Positions 1-28,825 of a stretch of 64,000 bases of DNA are shown piece after piece; positions within the stretch are counted from its first letter, which is position 1, and each line of letters begins with the position of its first letter. The notes below the pieces were generated by a model. That model had not been told where the DNA came from and did not search any database. It saw nothing but the letters and a program-made list of their open reading frames with translations. This stretch comes from Apostichopus japonicus (Eukaryota; Echinodermata; Holothuroidea; Aspidochirotida; Stichopodidae), in the NCBI RefSeq assembly GCF_037975245.1, contig NC_092581.1, forward strand, positions 9,184,303 to 9,248,302, in the 5' to 3' direction. Both the position numbers and the translations under genes were made by a program.

Positions 1-465
1 GAAAACATCAGGGAACTGTTTTCTTTCTTCAATCAGCTGAAAACAATCGACAGTGATGAACTTAGTCGGAGCTGTGAAAAGTTGGCCAAAGTTTATCATG
101 ACGATCTTGATTACCACGAATTACTCAACGAATGCAAACAATTCAAGCCCCACCTCGTCCTCGATGAAAAATGCACAACACTCCCAGATATCTACAGGAA
201 ACTCATTTCAGATCAATTGAAATACGTGTTCCCGAATGTTGAAATTGCCCTCCGAATTGTCCTATGCATGATGGTTACAAATTGTACTGGAGAACGTTCA
301 TTTTCGAGGTTAAAACTAATCAAGAATAATCTCCGGAACAGAATGGGGCAACGGCGACTTAATAGGCTCTCTCTCATGTGCATAAAAAGCGACTTCCTCA
401 AAAAGATTGACTTTCAGCCAATCATACAACAGTTTGCGATCAAGAAATGCCGCAAGTTCCGTTAG
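1..465 (+). CDS. hAT transposase, C-terminal fragment
   Basis: An open frame runs from the first base of the window to a TAG at 463-465, so the protein starts left of the window. The last 60 or so residues carry the hAT C-terminal dimerisation signature: ERSFSRLKLIKNNLRNRM, followed by RLNRLSLMCIKSDFL. This is the form found in ZMYM1-like and TTF-type hAT transposases. In that family the segment packs against the RNase H-like catalytic core; the core itself is not in view. No stop or frameshift interrupts the visible part, so this copy may be fairly young. It lies about 310 bases inside the right end of the element that ends at 778. A domesticated host gene is possible but less likely, because a terminal inverted repeat follows. 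Confidence 0.8.
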   Translation, partial: ENIRELFSFFNQLKTIDSDELSRSCEKLAKVYHDDLDYHELLNECKQFKPHLVLDEKCTTLPDIYRKLISDQLKYVFPNVEIALRIVLCMMVTNCTGERSFSRLKLIKNNLRNRMGQRRLNRLSLMCIKSDFLKKIDFQPIIQQFAIKKCRKFR

Positions 466-778
466 TTTCCCCAGTTGAAAGACTCAACACAAGGGTGTTA
501 CAAATGGTGAGTCCAGTATTGTTAGGGAAGGGATGGAGGGCAACTGGAAGATTACTCTTCATGATGTATTTCATCTTTTAGATATATCACGTATGTTATT
601 CAGCTAAAGTTTTATGCTTTATGCGCGACATAGGGAGGGTGGTAAATGCAGGCATGTCTATGCTTGAGCGCTTGTCAAGGATGTCAATTTTTCACCCAAC
701 TTTTTTCGAACTCACTTGATTGAGGGGCCCCGCTCCATTGCCGGGCCCAGGGCCCGGTGATCTCTTAAGACGGCCCTG
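1..778 (+). mobile_element. hAT transposon, right end
   Basis: The right terminus reads TCTCTTAAGACGGCCCTG (761-778). Its reverse complement begins CAGGGCCGTCTTAAG, a typical hAT terminal inverted repeat. It is preceded by a GC-rich subterminal block (about 722-760). The transposase C-terminus at 1-465 lies in the expected place. The left end is outside the window. If the boundary is right, the 8 bases after it (CATATATC, 779-786) should be repeated just outside the left terminus. Confidence 0.65.
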
Positions 779-2831
779 CATATATCTGAAGAATTGCTCG
801 GGAATCTCCGGTGATACGAACTCTCGTAGTATCATTTGCAATAGATGTACCGTAGGTGTTCACATTGTGGGTAACATCGGTAAGGAACAACAGGGTGCGC
901 TAAAGCCAGCGTTGCATTTGGATCATACATGCTTAGCCCATTGTTTACCTTACCCAGCGGTGTAGCATACCACCCATTTTAAGTCCCTTCTTATTTCAGA
1001 AGATTCAGGAAAACTCCGAAAGCTTGGATGATTCAAAGTATATGTATAGGAGGCTTTTCGTTCTTTTCATTGCAGGTACGTTTGATGTTATCACTAAAAT
1101 GGTATTGCTCCCAGCTGGACTGTGTTTTCTAAATTGAACAAAGAAAATAATATTTGCTGGTTTAGTATAAATGCAGGTCTTGTGTTATCAACGATTGCAA
1201 CATGATTCAGAATAAAATGGATTATGGTTGGAAATATCTGAATCACTAACATTTGCAAATTTACTGTTAACTGATTTTATTACGTTATTTCTAATACTGA
1301 TTTGCGATAACAAGATATTGGGATACTAAGGCAATGTGCAGAGGCATATTTTTCTCTGGACTGTCCCTTGTGTACAGCATGACAAAGGTCAGGCCCCAGT
1401 CAAGAGTTGAAGGACTTAGGTGAAAACACTGACATTTTTATTTGTCATGCTGAAGAATACTTAAATTCAAGACTGGTATTTCGCTTGTGGGCATACTATA
1501 GTATAGATGTACCATGCAGGGAATGTATTACATGTAAATTGATTCATAATCTTTAGTATATAGGGCGGCATAGGATCCAACTTTTTGGATGCTCAGCCAA
1601 ATATGGTCTCAGGAGGAACCAAAACATTTTCCTGGAAAAGCAAAGATGAAAAGAGAATATCCCAGTGCTCAAACTTAACTTTCACTTCAAAGTTAATGTT
1701 GATACTTGCGTTTTGTTTTTTTAAACGTAATATGTTACATTTTACGTTTTGATGAACAGGATCCTGCATAACTGGTCTTTGGTTTTCGGCAATATACTTC
1801 AATGCCTCCATTACCACAGGGGATGGGGAAACAGTCAAGGTTAGAGATGCAGTCAATCACTTCTTCAACTCACCCTATGGAAGGAATTCGTGGCGACCAT
1901 GAAACGATTATATCAGAGAGGAAAAGCCAGAGGATGGCGACGTCTTTGGTCGGATCTGATGGACTCGTTTGATCCTCAGGGCGAGATGAATGCTTATAAG
2001 GTTGGTTACAGATCCAAAGCATGAGAAGTAATGTAGATTAGCCGAGATTTGTCAAATACAAGGACAATTAGAGGGCGCTTTGTCCATCGAGGTTTGAATT
2101 ATATTTGAACAAGTTAGTTCCTGACCCCAAACATTTGTAGTGTAATCACAAAGGTTACTGACCCATACAATTTGTAGTCCCGATGATCACAACGGTGACG
2201 GATTTATAGTACTTATGCCAACGAGTATTAACTGTATTATTCCTCTTTAAGGCATGGTATGTATCATTGCAGTGTATGTTTGTATAATCTTGTTTTAAAT
2301 TAAGGTGAGACGTGTGGTAACTATAGGGAGATGTTTACCCACAATTAAGTGTTGTAATCATTTAGTGATATGTTTATTTAGATGAGAGGGCCCGTTAAAT
2401 TAGCTTTAAGTGAAGCTGCTCGACAAACAGGGATTTCCGTAACTTGTACATCTGGACGCAGAAACGAACGGTCAGATCATTATATTCTCAACACCCCAGG
2501 CCTGAGCGTATCAGGTGTCTGAAAGATACATCCCCGAGACCAGCGCTAGGGATAATGTGGATGGGGATTCTCATTTTGATAATACACCTAACGTCAAATA
2601 AAGAATCCAATGCCTTGCATCGTTACTGCCCCACCCACCCCCCTCCCACCCCCGCACCACTGCACCCGACCTGGCTGATATATCTGATGTGGATGACATT
2701 TTTGTAGTTATTTCAGCAGACTATGTGGATGATTTTCTACAGGTATTGAACTCTTTCCATAAATCTATTCAATTTACATATGAAATGGAATACGGGGTAA
2801 ATGTTCTTTTCTAGATATAAACATTTTCAGA
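779..2831. other. intergenic, no gene seen
   Basis: I see no conserved coding segment. Open frames at 1593-1856 (-) and 2444-2707 (+) resemble no family I know and have no splice context. A short C-rich run lies at about 2630-2670. Confidence 0.5.
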
Positions 2832-3628
2832 ATGGTTGGTTCCAGCGGTACTGACACCATCGCCACTTCCGTTTTCCGTAAGAAAACTTTTACAGGGTTG
2901 TTTATTAATTGGAAATCCTGGTGCACCAAAAAGTATAAAATTGCGGTTAAAGGCTTTGCATGAACGCACACGTAGACTGTGCTCGTCGGATTCCTTGTTC
3001 GTTCATGAATTGCAATTTATTCGACGCATTTTGACTTTAAATGGTTACCCTAGGAAGCTGTTGCATGAAATGGAGAACTATACTTCTAAATTGAGAAAAC
3101 AACTGGGCATGGGTCCTGTAATTAAATTTGATCATGGGGAGACCAAAGAAAATACTGTTTATGTTAAATTACCATACTGTGGCCCCAGCAGTGATAAACT
3201 CGCTAAGACTTTAGGTAGTTACATTAAAGTGTTTTGTGATGACAATATTCATATCAAAATAATTTTTCTGCAAAAGAAAATTTCTGCCTTGTTCAACTTC
3301 AAGGATGCTTATAGGTTAGATTATGCCAACAATGCTGTATATAGGATAAACTGCCCAGACTGTCATTCCTTTTATGTCGGAGAAACCAATAGACGGCTTA
3401 AGGATAGATTTTAAGAACAATCTGATGAGCTCTGTTGGTGGTCAGAAAGGCGCTATTAACCTTCATTGTACTGCGCACAAACATAATCTGCCTACTTTTG
3501 TTGACCATTGTGTCGCTATTGGTAATGAATCCCAGAGGTTCAGGAGGAAGATTAAAGAGAGTTTCCTAATAAAAGACTTAAATGCTGACTTGAATAGAAA
3601 CGTAGCATACGGGTTGGAGCTATTTTAA
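2832..3628 (+). pseudogene. Penelope-like retroelement fragment (RT C-terminus + GIY-YIG)
   Basis: Three reading frames, each broken by a frameshift, together cover the end of a Penelope-like polyprotein. The frame from 2832 gives TSVFRKKTFTGLFINW, the RT motif seen in PLEs as TSVYRKPTFTG. It shifts near 2945 into a frame encoding RRLCSSDSLFVHELQFI and then the GIY-YIG endonuclease start, YRINCPDCHSFYVGETNRRL. A second shift near 3410 leads to the rest of the endonuclease region, ending at TAA 3626-3628. The copy is 5' truncated, lacking most of the reverse transcriptase, so it cannot be functional. A hammerhead-like motif follows 120 bases downstream, as expected for this retroelement class. 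The GIY-YIG signature after the CxxC argues against a LINE. Confidence 0.85.
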
Positions 3629-3745
3629 TCCCTACTTACTTTCTATTGCTGGTTTGTTCTAATCATTCCTAGCTTACAAATTCACTCATGCTTATCACTA
3701 TTGTCGTCTTCGGATGTATATTAGCCCTTGTATTTAATTGATCTT

Positions 3746-3806
3746 GTACAATTGCCTGACGATGGAGTGGTGACCACTCCGAAATATAGCAGTATGTCGT
3801 TGTTAA
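3746..3806 (+). ncRNA. hammerhead-ribozyme-like motif of the PLE
   Basis: The core CTGACGA (3756-3762) is followed by a perfect 7-bp stem II (3764-3770 with 3774-3780, loop TGA) and then GAAA (3781-3784). A 4-bp stem III with one wobble and a 6-base loop follows. It ends in GTC (3796-3798), the usual cleavage triplet. Flanking bases can form a weak stem I. One extra unpaired T (3763) between core and stem II departs from the consensus, so activity is uncertain. Hammerheads are an established feature of Penelope-like elements. Confidence 0.6.
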
Positions 3807-3828
3807 AAATATTCGCTTGTTTATCTTT

Positions 3829-3832
<4 letters not shown>

Positions 3833-3917
<85 letters not shown>
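3833..3917. repeat. (AT)n microsatellite
   Basis: About 85 bases of nearly pure AT dinucleotide repeat, just downstream of the Penelope-like fragment. Confidence 0.95.
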
Positions 3918-3918
<1 letters not shown>

Positions 3919-6857
3919 CAGTACTTATTTGAGTCTAACGTGTCATTGTGTATATGCCCGTTTTGCCACTCCTGACATTTCGTTGTCCCGACCGGTCCAC
4001 AGAAATGTTACAGCTACAGTATAATTACTATGGGTCTAATCAATTTTAAGCTACAGTATACAGTGACTAGGTCTCGGCTTATCCATTTCAAGGATATGAA
4101 AGTAGAATTCAACACAAGTATTTCTGATAACAAGCTTTGCATGGGAATGAGATGACAGTAGATCTGCTCTAACTGCTGTTACTGTTTTTCCAGTAGGCCT
4201 ATATGGGTCTAACTGATTTGAAATTGCTAATAAATTAAGAATCCTATAAGATACAACACGACGGAGTCCTTGTTGCACCTTTCAAGCAAATGACGATACA
4301 GATTAAATGTCTGTGGTAAATGTATTTATCCTTTTTGAGGATTATGAAGTGATAAATTGTAATTCATGACAACATAAAGTATGCACATGTGAGTCATCAT
4401 GCATCACGGAAGACATTTGAGAGTACTTGGAGATTAATTTGCAAATTGAAAACAATATAATATTACAGAAGAAAGAGACTATATTTGTAAGTAGACAACA
4501 ATGTACGGTGACAGACTACTAAAAATGCTGCAATACACGATTGTATAGGCCTACGTCTATGATAGTGCATTGTAACTTTATTATTCTTCACTAAAGGGGT
4601 GCTCATTGTACAAAATGCAAACAAAATGTCAATCATTTTAAGCGATATATTAAAAAGCCCATAACCATTTTTACTTGGGGTGGAGGGAAGTTGATAAGTT
4701 TAGAGAGGTTATCAAGGCCTTTTTCTTTTTCTCGTTGACTTTTATTTTGCACAATATATCCACTTGAACAATCTGATATACGTCTAATGAAAAAAATCAG
4801 AAAGTGAGAAATATATTTTGGGAAGTTCTTTCCAAAATCGATTTGTGTTTCACTTATTTTCCATGCAAGCACCTGCATCACCAACTTATACACAACAATA
4901 ATGGCATCTTGATTATTTCATTTCTGTGAGGTAACATTTAGTTACTTTTAGTAACTGAGTCTCAGTAGCTATGTGTATGCGTGCCACGAAACCAGCTCTT
5001 GCGTACAAGATTGCTACTCTGAGAGACTAGCGTAGCCGTTTTGATTCCGTTTTAGGTTGAGGTTGGTAGTTCATTATAATTATTGGAGGACTGCAAGAGA
5101 GTCCTTGAATATATATAATATACAAATACATAAATAGTTATTTGATTGGCGCGATATTTTGCTGGTAATATAAACCATACAACGTAGTTCAAAGTTGTTA
5201 ATGAAATGGTTTGTGGTTTCGACTTATCACACGACTATAGAAGATTGGCCCTCCGGTACAATAATTATTACTCAACTGTACCAAGCATGGGTTGTGTAAT
5301 GCCCAATTAGATTCGTTTACTACTTTGAGTATCATTGTATATTCTGGAAATCAGTCGTAACTTCTTTCTTACTCTCTTTTTTTTTCTGAGCTGGGTTTTA
5401 TGGTAAATATAGTGTGCTATCGCGCCCTTTGCCGTGACTGGAAAAACAAAATGAGACGGTATGTCTACAATTAAACAAAAACGTCTAAATATATATACTT
5501 CTTTAGATGCAGTAGTTAAGAGTTGTAATGGATCTAAAAGAGGGAAACTGCATAAAGTACAAGTCATAAAATTATATAACTCAACAAATTACAATTTCAA
5601 ACTGTATCTCGGCTCAAGTAAAACGCTTGGTCTTAATATGAAGAAATGTCCGACAAGAAATATCATAAAATTGAGATAATTAGAACCAAAAGAAGCGGTA
5701 AGGTCGCAACTTTCCCAAATATTATTAACCGAGTGGTGAATATGTTTTTCCAAGGAAAAACTCGTATTTTCGTAAGAATTAGGTGAAGAAAAATTCAATG
5801 AACCAGATGTTTATCTCGTCGAGCCAGGTTTAGAATTAAGTGTTCGTTTTCAACAAAACACATACCCAACAGCAATATTGATTTCTGTAGCTAGTAAGTG
5901 GTATCGGTAGCTGTACCCCATGCAGCGCAAAGCAGACGTGGTATATATATGTGGGCGCATCATATCGAAATAAGAATGATCAATCATAGTAGTATGGTAT
6001 AGCTACAATGGACTATATTTGCTGCAGTCATTTTTATAGGAAACTGATCTTCCGAGGATGTGATTGTTCAATCTTGGGAAAGCACATATACTTCATTTTT
6101 TCCTTACAAAATATGTTTTTATCGGTACACTTACCCTCCATAGACGGCGAGTCTCGCTTTGACTCGAGTCCTAAGCTAGATGACTTGAGTTATGTATGTC
6201 ATGGTCGAGTCCAAATAAAGTCAAGTCATTTCCGTTTCTACTTGACTCATGTCAAATCATTTTGAGATGTTGTCTTGAGTTAAGTCTAGTCGTTTGGGTT
6301 GTCGACAAGAGTCTGATCATCAAAAAAGGAAAGAGAAAAGATACGAGTCCGAGTCAGTGGCATGACTTGTTACAGTATTGGCGATGAAAATGGCAATGGG
6401 TAGTGTGGAGTGTGGTTAAAAAAAGTTCTTAATCACGGTTTCTATTTCCATATGTAAATCAAGTAGGGCCTATATATTATGATGGTTTACTGTGTAAATT
6501 CGCTATAGTAATAGCTTAATGGTGATTTTAATGGGTAGTGATGACGACGACGAAATTCGCTGATTTTGCTCAGTGGTTTAATTAGTTCTATCTTTCAGCT
6601 ATGTGATTCCATCAATGGTTTGACCTGATTAAATCCGCCAGAATTATATTTGCAAAGGGAAGAAAGTTAAAATGTCCCTATAACTTCGCGCATGCGTCGA
6701 TGTTTACTGTACGTATAACTCCGCTAAATGGGTGTCTCAATAGTGTCTCAAAATACATATATGATGTTTTCTTGTTTCACTGTGGCAATTTTGGCAGTTT
6801 CTGTTAAGGCTTTTTGGATTAAAATTGCGATTTGCTGTAAATCCTTTGCTGTATTAC
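3918..6857. other. intergenic, no gene seen
   Basis: AT-rich sequence with only short open frames that match nothing I recognise. The one structured stretch is the GACTC-rich region at 6130-6370, listed separately. Confidence 0.5.
6130..6370. repeat. degenerate GACTCGAGTC-type repeat
   Basis: The words GACTCGAGTC, GACTTGAGT, CAAGTCA, CTTGACTC, CTTGAGTTAAGTC and CGAGTCCGAGTC recur irregularly. They are variants of one near-palindromic 5-mer. No fixed period is visible. Confidence 0.5.
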
Positions 6858-7169
6858 CAGGCCCGTAGCCAGCGTGGGGCACGGGGGAGCCGTGCCCCCG
6901 TGCAAGGTTCCGTGCCCCCCCCCCCTTGTAAAAAGATGGTAAGAAAAAAATTGCATGAAATTAAACGAATAAAATTGTTAAAATTTTGTTGTTTTCATGA
7001 ATTGCAATTTGTTGTTTAGTTTGAAGAATTTAATTTCGGAGATCCCTAACCGCCCGTTCCCACCCACTATAGTATTCCTATGCTAAAACTGCAAACTCTC
7101 AATAGAAGTCCTGTATAGGCTAATGTAGTTTTCACTGCAGGTTCTTCATTCTACTGTAATACATGTAAT

Positions 7170-7529
7170 CAGTGGCGGAGCGTCCATACAGTCAGGGGGG
7201 CGGATGCCCCCCCCCCCCCGACGGACTCAAATGGACTGCTGGCGCCCCTTTCAGCTTTTACCACTTTTAACTTATTCGCGATTATTGACTTTTTTATTGC
7301 GCTCTCATCTACCTATTGACATTTGTCATATTTTTTTGGCGATGACACTTCTTCTGCAAATTAGCAAGGCCCGGAGAGGTTCATTTCCGGCGATCTAGGG
7401 AGTATCTTTACTCAAAAATTTCGCTACGTTCCGCGCCAACTCGTGGTGGCGCTCCGCTTAGATAGTGTCGGAAGCGCCCCTACAGACCATTCTCGCCCCC
7501 CGTGACCAATACCCCTAGCTCCGCCACTA
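7170..7529. mobile_element. non-autonomous hAT element, nested
   Basis: 360 bases. Termini are CAGTGGCGGAGC and the complement of TAGTGGCGGAGC (11 of 12 match). The target-site duplication is CATGTAAT (7162-7169 and 7530-7537). C- and G-rich subterminal runs lie inside both ends. There is no coding capacity. It inserted into the older 6858-9224 element. Confidence 0.85.
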
Positions 7530-7540
7530 CATGTAATGTA

Positions 7541-7600
7541 TACAAATAATACGCGCGTTTCTACACCCCTTCACATGCGCGTTTCTACACCCCTTCACAA
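7541..7600. repeat. 24-bp direct repeat, two copies
   Basis: The words GCGCGTTTCTACACCCCTTC (20 bases of the unit) occur twice in tandem, inside the 6858-9224 hAT element. Confidence 0.6.
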
Positions 7601-7663
7601 TACAATCAAAAAGTTGCACAGTGATATACACTCTGGATTTACATTGTCGTTAAGTTGTTTTAG

Positions 7664-8332
7664 TTGGAGCTTTGCCTAACTACCTACAATATTGATCGCT
7701 TCCTTGTCAGGGGAAAGTCTTCAGCCCCTACTTCTTCCACAGGATGCCCATCAGATCTGGGCAAAGATTTGCCAGAGAGACCAATTTTAGCGTCATATCC
7801 GCCTACAAAATTTGGGGCAAGGCACAGATCATTCAATAAGAGGTGGTATGATCAATACCCATGGATAGAGTATTCAATCTCAACGGACCGGGTTTTTTGT
7901 TATGCCTGTAGAAACTTTGCACCAATTAGATCATTAAAAGACAGAACATTCACCATACAAGGATTTATATCAGTGGAAATCTGCAATGGAGAAGGGGAGG
8001 GTTTCGTTGAGCACAATGGGTCAGAGACTCACATTCAGGCTATGAACTTGTGGAGAGAAAGAGATATCCGAAGTCATCAGGGAAGTGGGGTTAATTAGCA
8101 ACTGTGTGAAGGACAACTGGAGAAAAATAGGTACTATCTTTGCAATGTCTTTGATGTAATTAAATGTCTTGCCATGAATGAAATGGCATTTCGGGGAAAT
8201 AACGAAACTGTATGGGAATTGAAAAAGCCGGACGGTTTCTTACTCGGGGGTAAGTTTAAGCAACTTTTGTTGTTCACAGCAGAAAGTACGGTAAATTCTA
8301 TAATTGACGTGATTGAAAAGGCAAAACTGTAA
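7664..8332 (+). pseudogene. hAT transposase N-terminal remnant (TTF-type zinc finger)
   Basis: The frame encodes a TTF-type BED-like zinc finger region typical of ZMYM1-like hAT transposases: RSFNKRWYDQYPWIEYS, then RVFCYACRNF. It meets an in-frame TAG at 8096-8098. The same frame then continues with family sequence (RYYLCNVFDVIKCLAMNEM, then DGFLLGGKFKQLL) to TAA at 8330-8332. So one nonsense mutation, not a frameshift, splits the remnant. The RNase H core and dimerisation domain are absent. It sits centrally in the 6858-9224 element. Confidence 0.8.
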
Positions 8333-8451
8333 CCTGAAAAGATCATATGACGAAGCTAGTGTCATGTCAGGGAGATTGGGTTATTATATTCAATTTATTA
8401 TATAAAAAAATATTAAAATGGCAATCAAATTCCATGACCAGTACTTAAATC

Positions 8452-8693
8452 CAGTGGCGTAGCTAGACTTTTTTCCAGAGGGGCGAAATTCTCAAAATTT
8501 CTGACTTTTCACCGCGATTTTCCGAATTTTCTTCGAACTTTTTACCAGAGGGGGCAAGAAATCCAGATTTTCTGATTTTTCTTCTAATTTTTAAGAAAAA
8601 TGGGCCAAATTTTGGTAAATTTTACCCCCGATTTAAAAAAAAAAATCCGCCAGGGGGGGGGGGAATTCCCCCTTCCCCTTTCCTACGCCACTG
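8452..8693. mobile_element. short non-autonomous hAT element, nested
   Basis: 242 bases bounded by CAGTGGCGTAG at both ends in inverted orientation. It is flanked by CTTAAATC (8444-8451) and CTTATATC (8694-8701), a target-site duplication with one mismatch. The interior is A/T- and G-rich without an open frame. Confidence 0.75.
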
Positions 8694-9224
8694 CTTATAT
8701 CATAATTTATATCGAAAGAAACTAAGTATGCGTCGGACCTCTTAAAATTGTGTATTACTCTCATTTAAATATAAAATCGTAGGTCCTACAGAAATGTTTC
8801 ATGAGGCACTCACTATAGAAAGGTCCGTAGGGTCAAGCAAAAAAAAAAAAAAATAGTGATTTGCTTTTTTATTTAATGCTGAATCCGACAGTCAGTTGCT
8901 TAAGAATGCATATTCTGAATGCATCTCATATGCATTTTTTATCCGAGATACAAATTTACTTTAGGGAGCGTCAACGGTTAATTTTTGGCCAGGCTTGTGA
9001 CAGTAGGCCAACAATATTCTCAACCATTTTCCATGCAATGATGTTTGGTGATATAAATACAAGAGCAATCTTTGCATGTGTATCTGTAACTGCATGTTAT
9101 TATATGCGACTCGTTCTCGAACACAATAATGTGTTATATTTATTTTCTCATAAAATTATTTGTGCCCCCCCCCCCTTGATACTATGGTGCCCTCCGTGTA
9201 AAAAAAATCCTGGCTACGGGCCTG

Positions 9225-10658
9225 TGTATTACACAGAACGCAAAGTTACATCACACCACCAATCATTACTTTCTCGATCAGCTGTAAACGTAGAAAAGTT
9301 TGGTAGATCTACCATATACGTGTATATCAATGGCGTGCCATAGTATTCAACTACTCTCAATAACATCGACAAATTAATGTATGTCATCGAATACTGTATG
9401 TGTAAGCCGCAGAGAAACTTGGCTTACGGTAAGATCTATAGCCTAGGTCAACAACGACCGTAGAATCTGTCATCGCCAGCCCTTGATAATACAGTGCTCA
9501 CGTAAATATATCCATTTAAATTGAGAACTTGCAAAGAGCATCTTCATTAAAGACTTCATGATTTTGATTTCTTCGGTTAGGGTATGGATCCTTAGATGTA
9601 AATTGATTTAATTTGATATAAACTCCCTATACCTGTCCTACGTTAGGCCACAACGCAATGAATTTTACAACTGTATTCTCTAACAATTTAGTCTTAGTTC
9701 TCTATTATGGAATCTATTTTGGCAAAGTTACGCCATGTATAAAATACGTCAATATGGATTTGCATGTATTGGACAAATTATGAGTGTTTCATATGTAAGA
9801 ATTATAGAAATTTGTCCGACAGTTCTTAATAACTACACCATGTACTGGAACCAGTTCTGCGACAAAATAGCTTGAATTTCATGGCCATTCGTGGAGAAGC
9901 CGGATGAGCGGCAATGTACTAACCCGATATTTTGTGTGACGGTTGGTTTAAAAATCAGATTATTAACGACAAAATATCCACACTGAGTGACAAACTATCC
10001 CTCAGTCTTGCACCATGGTGGCCACTGACCAGACGTCTGGAATTAAGGCTGGACAGTCCGGCAATTCAGTCTGTCTCTATCAGTCAATATTGACCCCTCT
10101 GCAGAATGCATATATGCTTTGGCCTATGTCCAGTATTTCTACATTAAGGTGAAGAGATTAACCCAGTTTCCAGGGAGGGTCCACAAAATCTGGGGTCTGT
10201 GTCCCAGGAATTGCCCATGGAATTTTTTGTGCTGCCAATGATCATTCCCAATGTTGTAAACAGGCACAGAAAAATGTTAGTTTGAAAAATAAATCCTAAA
10301 TTTCAGAGATTGTATTTCTAAACCAATTATGGTCACTTTATATCCTATATGGGAACCTACAGCTACTCATATTCAAATCTGTACTTATTCATTTACTATT
10401 TTACTGGCTTCAGAATATGAATATGCAAGTAGGCATAGGCTATGTATTTACAAAGTTCTGTGCATTATTATTGAATAACTTATATACTATAAATACTGAA
10501 ACAAAAGTTGTTTATGTTTTCATATCCCACCAGATGTGTATCACTAGTAACTCACTAGTTACATGACATACAAGTCATTATCTCCTGAGAAGCAGACACC
10601 ATTTATCAGTGACTGAGACATCCGAGCATGAACTGAATTGGGTGATTTTAGCTGAAAC
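9225..10658. other. CDK8 upstream region
   Basis: Between the hAT element and the CDK8 start codon I see no other gene and no clear TATA box. The 5' untranslated region and promoter should lie here, possibly with an upstream non-coding exon, but the sequence alone does not locate the transcription start. Confidence 0.4.
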
Positions 10659-27043
<16,385 letters not shown>

Positions 27044-28825
27044 GGTAAATGGAATAGGCATCAGATCTGCCCCAGAATTGTACCACATTCCTCCCCACCA
27101 TCATTACCCCCTCCCCCCCCCCCCCCCAAATGTGTTCAGAAGAGCTCTTAGGTGTAGCTTCATATACAAGACGTCTAATGTTTATCTTTTCAATTAATGA
27201 GTTTGACATGTGTCACATACTATAAAGGCTATAATTCTGTGAGTTAGGTTAGGTTAAAGTTAGTAAGAACATCCTACTAATGGTTACAAGCAATCTTAGT
27301 TTTATACAGGAAACTAAGGGTGCACCCTTCTCTTTTGTGGTCACATTGCCATATAGGAAGAGTGCAATTTGACGATTGGGTACAATTGTGGATGATCACC
27401 CATTTCTTCTTTAAAAATGTAAAACAATTTAGGTCCACTTGTGATGCCATTAGTTTTACGGTTAATATTATATATACAAAAAGTTCAATTTAGTGATTAA
27501 AGTAAATCGCATTACTTAGTAATTACTTTAATTCAAAAATCATTCAAATGCAAGTTTTAATTAGTTTTCTTAATTGTTTGCAGGAGTTAAAGAATTTTCA
27601 TTAACATTAATTTTTTGGTTTCTACAAAGGTTGATTTTGTTTCTCCTTTTTTCCACCTGATTTTTATCTGTTGCAGGAAATGTAAGAAGTGCAAATGAGT
27701 CAGAAAACTACACTCAAGAGAAAGAAGTTTAAACTGTTGCCATGGCTGCCATGTTGTCATCTCAATGTTGTAGTTAAACTCTTGGTGAATTTGTTGGCTG
27801 TATGAATTGCACATGTGCAAAAATTTTTGCTAAAATTCCGCACATAGAAACAACTTAAGTATGTGCGCTTTGTGTTAACCAAAATGCTTGTAGATGAGAA
27901 ACACTGCCTTTGTGTTCCAGTGTCGATGCGGTGACTGTATGACTATTAAAAAGTAAAACTTTTGTAGCCCACACTATGCGATAAGATGTCTGGATGGATT
28001 GGTGCTGAGAATTGTTTAGTTGTTGTAATTACTAAATGCATTGACTTCCATCTCTAGATTATCAGTATTGTCCCCAAAAGTGCTAGAAAGTCAAATACTG
28101 GTCACCCATGTGTTCTAATTCCAACAAGCATTGCAATACTGCTGCCAGAGTAGTTACCCACACTGATATGTTGGATGGAATCTTTTAATATTATTCAATG
28201 GCTGACAAACATTTTGAGGGTCAGAACCTCTAGGAAAGTACTTCTTAAGATTTCTAGCAATGTTTCATATGCTACAATATGGGACTAATAACTGATGACC
28301 TTTAAGCCAGAGAGTATTTTGTTCCTATTTTGAAGAGGCAAATTTGTATTGGTTCTTCTACCATATTTGAGGGAAGCACTGTGACAACATTTAAAATACC
28401 ATAGAGTCAGCTAAGAGACATACATCATGTTCCTATTACAAGTGTGTGGGAGAAGAGAGAAGGAAAAAGAAAGATGTAATGTTAAGTTAATTGTCCATTG
28501 AGAATGGAACTGTTCTATCTTGAAGTTGGTAATTCTCCCCCCCCCCCCAAAGAAAAATGGTACATTCGTAGATGTGGTATAGGGAAGTAAGGAGATGTTC
28601 CCAAAGAGTGAGACAAATGAACGTTATTGGGGGAAATGCGATATTCATTTGAAACATTCCGTGAGGAGGGTTTTCTGCCTCCGATAATTTAATTGCTTCA
28701 ATCTAAATACTTCAAACGACAGATCATGTTCATTTGAAACATTCTGTTAGGAGGATTTTGTGCCTCTCTGTGATGACTGACTGATCAACAGTATGACTAC
28801 TTTAGATCCTACTTCTATGTTTAAA

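Larger units (their letters stand above)
6858..9224 (+). mobile_element. hAT element, internally decayed
   Basis: Terminal inverted repeats are perfect over 15 bases (CAGGCCCGTAGCCAG at 6858-6872 and its complement at 9210-9224). The 8-bp target-site duplication TGTATTAC flanks both ends (6850-6857, 9225-9232). Inside are an N-terminal transposase remnant (7664-8332) and two later hAT insertions (7170-7529, 8452-8693). The catalytic half of the transposase is missing, so the element depends on another source for movement. Confidence 0.9.

Noticed and set aside
1593-1856. 87-residue minus-strand frame
   Set aside because: No recognisable family, no splice context and no neighbour supporting a gene.
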